Positions 63,211 through 64,000 of a DNA stretch of 64,000 bases are shown in pieces. The stretch covers positions 684 to 64,683 of the forward strand of contig NZ_VDGI01000020.1 of the NCBI RefSeq assembly GCF_006861825.1. Direction: 5' to 3'. The notes beneath the pieces are model-generated. The model was not told the origin of the DNA. It saw only the letters and a list, made by a program, of their open reading frames with translations, and did no database searches. Source of the stretch: Psychrobacillus vulpis (GTDB lineage: Bacteria > Bacillota > Bacilli > Bacillales_A > Planococcaceae). Within the stretch, counting starts at the first letter, position 1, and every line of letters starts with the position of its first letter. A program made the position numbers and the translations under genes.

Positions 63211-63560
63211 CTTTACTTCAACTTCTCGCTGTAGGACTTGGGGGCTTTTTTGGTGCGATAGCAAGGTACTATACTTCACAAAAATGGAATAAAACCGAAG
63301 AAGGTCAATTACCGTATGGAACGCTTTTTGTCAATTTGGTAGGTTCCTTTTTACTCGGGTACTTTGCCAGTAGCAGCTTAAATGAAATATATATGCTTTT
63401 ATTAGGAACTGGATTTTTAGGTGCATTTACCACTTTTTCTACATTAAATAAAGAACTCGTTATGTTACAAAAACTTCCTCTGAAATGGATAGCCTATTTC
63501 ACTATTACATACGTTGGAGGATTAAGTTCAGCATTACTAGGTTATTACTTAGGAAGTTAA
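63207..63560 (+). CDS. crcB: Fluoride channel subunit FluC/CrcB, second copy
   Basis: A 117-aa four-helix Fluc protein: [31 protein letters not shown] and [17 protein letters not shown] repeat the same signatures as its neighbour. Gram-positive bacteria often encode two coupled copies; the channel is then an antiparallel heterodimer, so the pair probably works together to expel fluoride. The four-base overlap gives equal synthesis. No terminator is evident after it; the following 430 bases contain a tandem repeat and a palindrome. Confidence 0.9.
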   Translation: MTLLQLLAVGLGGFFGAIARYYTSQKWNKTEEGQLPYGTLFVNLVGSFLLGYFASSSLNEIYMLLLGTGFLGAFTTFSTLNKELVMLQKLPLKWIAYFTITYVGGLSSALLGYYLGS

Positions 63561-63613
63561 AGTTTATTAAAAATAATTTAAACCTCAATTAGGAATCTGT
63601 CTACTCGTAGATC

Positions 63614-63850
63614 GCAAGTTCAAAAGGCGTATGTGCAAATTGATTGACTCTATTCGCAAGTTCAGATGGCATGTGCAAACTCATTTGCCTTATCCGCAAG
63701 TTCAATAAGCGTTTGTGCAAATTGATCGCTTCTATCCGCAAGTTCAATAGGTGTATGTGCAAATCCATCACTTCTATGCGCAAGTTCATGAGACCTAACT
63801 GCAAATTCCAATGGAGAGTGCAAACTCATTTGCGTTATCGCAAGTTCAAA
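63614..63850. repeat. Tandem array of 12 21-bp units
   Basis: Units start with GCAAGTTC or GCAAATT/GCAAACT at 63614, 63635, 63656, 63675, 63696, 63717, 63738, 63759, 63780, 63801, 63820 and 63840, so the period is 21 (three times 19-20). In the first nine units GCAAG and GCAAA types mostly alternate, giving a 42-bp dimer. Reading frames through it on both strands are repeat artefacts. Confidence 0.88.
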
Positions 63851-63933
63851 AGTCAAGTCCTTATAATTGTGTAAAATGCTAATTACAAGTCTTCAATTGT
63901 TTTGTATCACAAACAGATTCTGTTCGAAGTATG

Positions 63934-63981
63934 AATTTGATTGGATTGGAAGGGGGTACCCCCTTCCAATCCAATCAAATT
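63934..63981. repeat. Perfect 48-bp palindrome
   Basis: Two 24-base arms, exact reverse complements with no loop, meeting at GGTACC; the arm reads TTGATTGGATTGGAAGGGG in its main part. It can form a cruciform or a very stable RNA hairpin. Unlike a terminator it has no T run after it. Confidence 0.9.
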
Positions 63982-64000
63982 TCGCGGACATCGTCCCCTC

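Noticed and set aside
63614-63850. CRISPR array of short repeats
   Set aside because: The period is 21 bp with degenerate units and no unique spacers.
63644-63874. ORF of 76 aa with CKLI/RKFN-like repeats
   Set aside because: Direct consequence of a 21-bp period; both strands are equally open.

Overview
The window is a low-GC chromosome segment of an endospore-forming member of the Bacillales. The gene content (AcuABC/AcsA, CcpA, SftA, EzrA, an alpha/beta-type SASP, a T-box tyrS, a ger-type permease) and the gene order match the ytoP-to-ackA part of the Bacillus subtilis chromosome. Very numerous GC-rich intergenic repeats, and the lack of ytxJ and motPS at their usual places, make a Planococcaceae/Caryophanaceae-type genome (Psychrobacillus or Lysinibacillus relatives) my best guess. 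The genus is inference.

Layout. 1-1.8 kb: a pure repeat region (tandem array, IR-bounded element, truncated mobile elements). 1.8-11 kb: housekeeping genes (PepSY protein, YtoP peptidase, DUF84 NTPase, lipoprotein, ytpP, ytpQ, ytpR, sftA, murC). 11-16.8 kb: ytxG-ytxH behind a sigma-B-like promoter, a divergent FtsA/PilM-like ATPase, aroA (chorismate mutase/DAHP synthase) and ccpA. 16.8-17.6 kb: repeats, including one MITE nested in another with an 8-bp target duplication. 17.7-25.0 kb: the acetate/acetoin module acuC-acuB-acuA divergent from acsA, then a class A PBP. 25.1-26.7 kb: T-box-controlled tyrS.

26.7-40.3 kb separates tyrS from rpsD, which are close neighbours in B. subtilis, and looks accessory. 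It holds repeats, a 54-aa small ORF, DUF3006, a hydrolase, a VOC protein, a CDF efflux pump and a partial ger locus. It ends with an aromatic meta-cleavage cluster: IclR regulator, aromatic-acid MFS importer, MhpA-like hydroxylase, FAH-family hydrolase, extradiol dioxygenase and RraA-type aldolase. The catabolic part (32.65-40.36 kb) lies between two exact 21-bp direct repeats. One of these is the 3' end of rpsD, which suggests integration at the end of that gene. Two transcription units in the cluster share an unusual stem-loop: conserved loop, different but self-complementary arms.

40.3-50.8 kb: rpsD, a GAF-GGDEF protein, a methionine-gamma-lyase-like enzyme under a perfect cre box, ytsP/fRMsr, hisJ, ezrA, nifZ-thiI and a SASP gene with a sigma-G promoter. 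50.8-52.9 kb: a second repeat graveyard, with two nearly identical 156-bp MITEs inserted at the same site of two diverged repeats. 52.9-63.6 kb: ytcI, rarD-like, NAD kinase, sppA-yteJ, tpx, ytxK-ackA, uspA, ald and a paired fluoride channel. The window closes with a 12-copy 21-bp tandem repeat and a perfect 48-bp palindrome.
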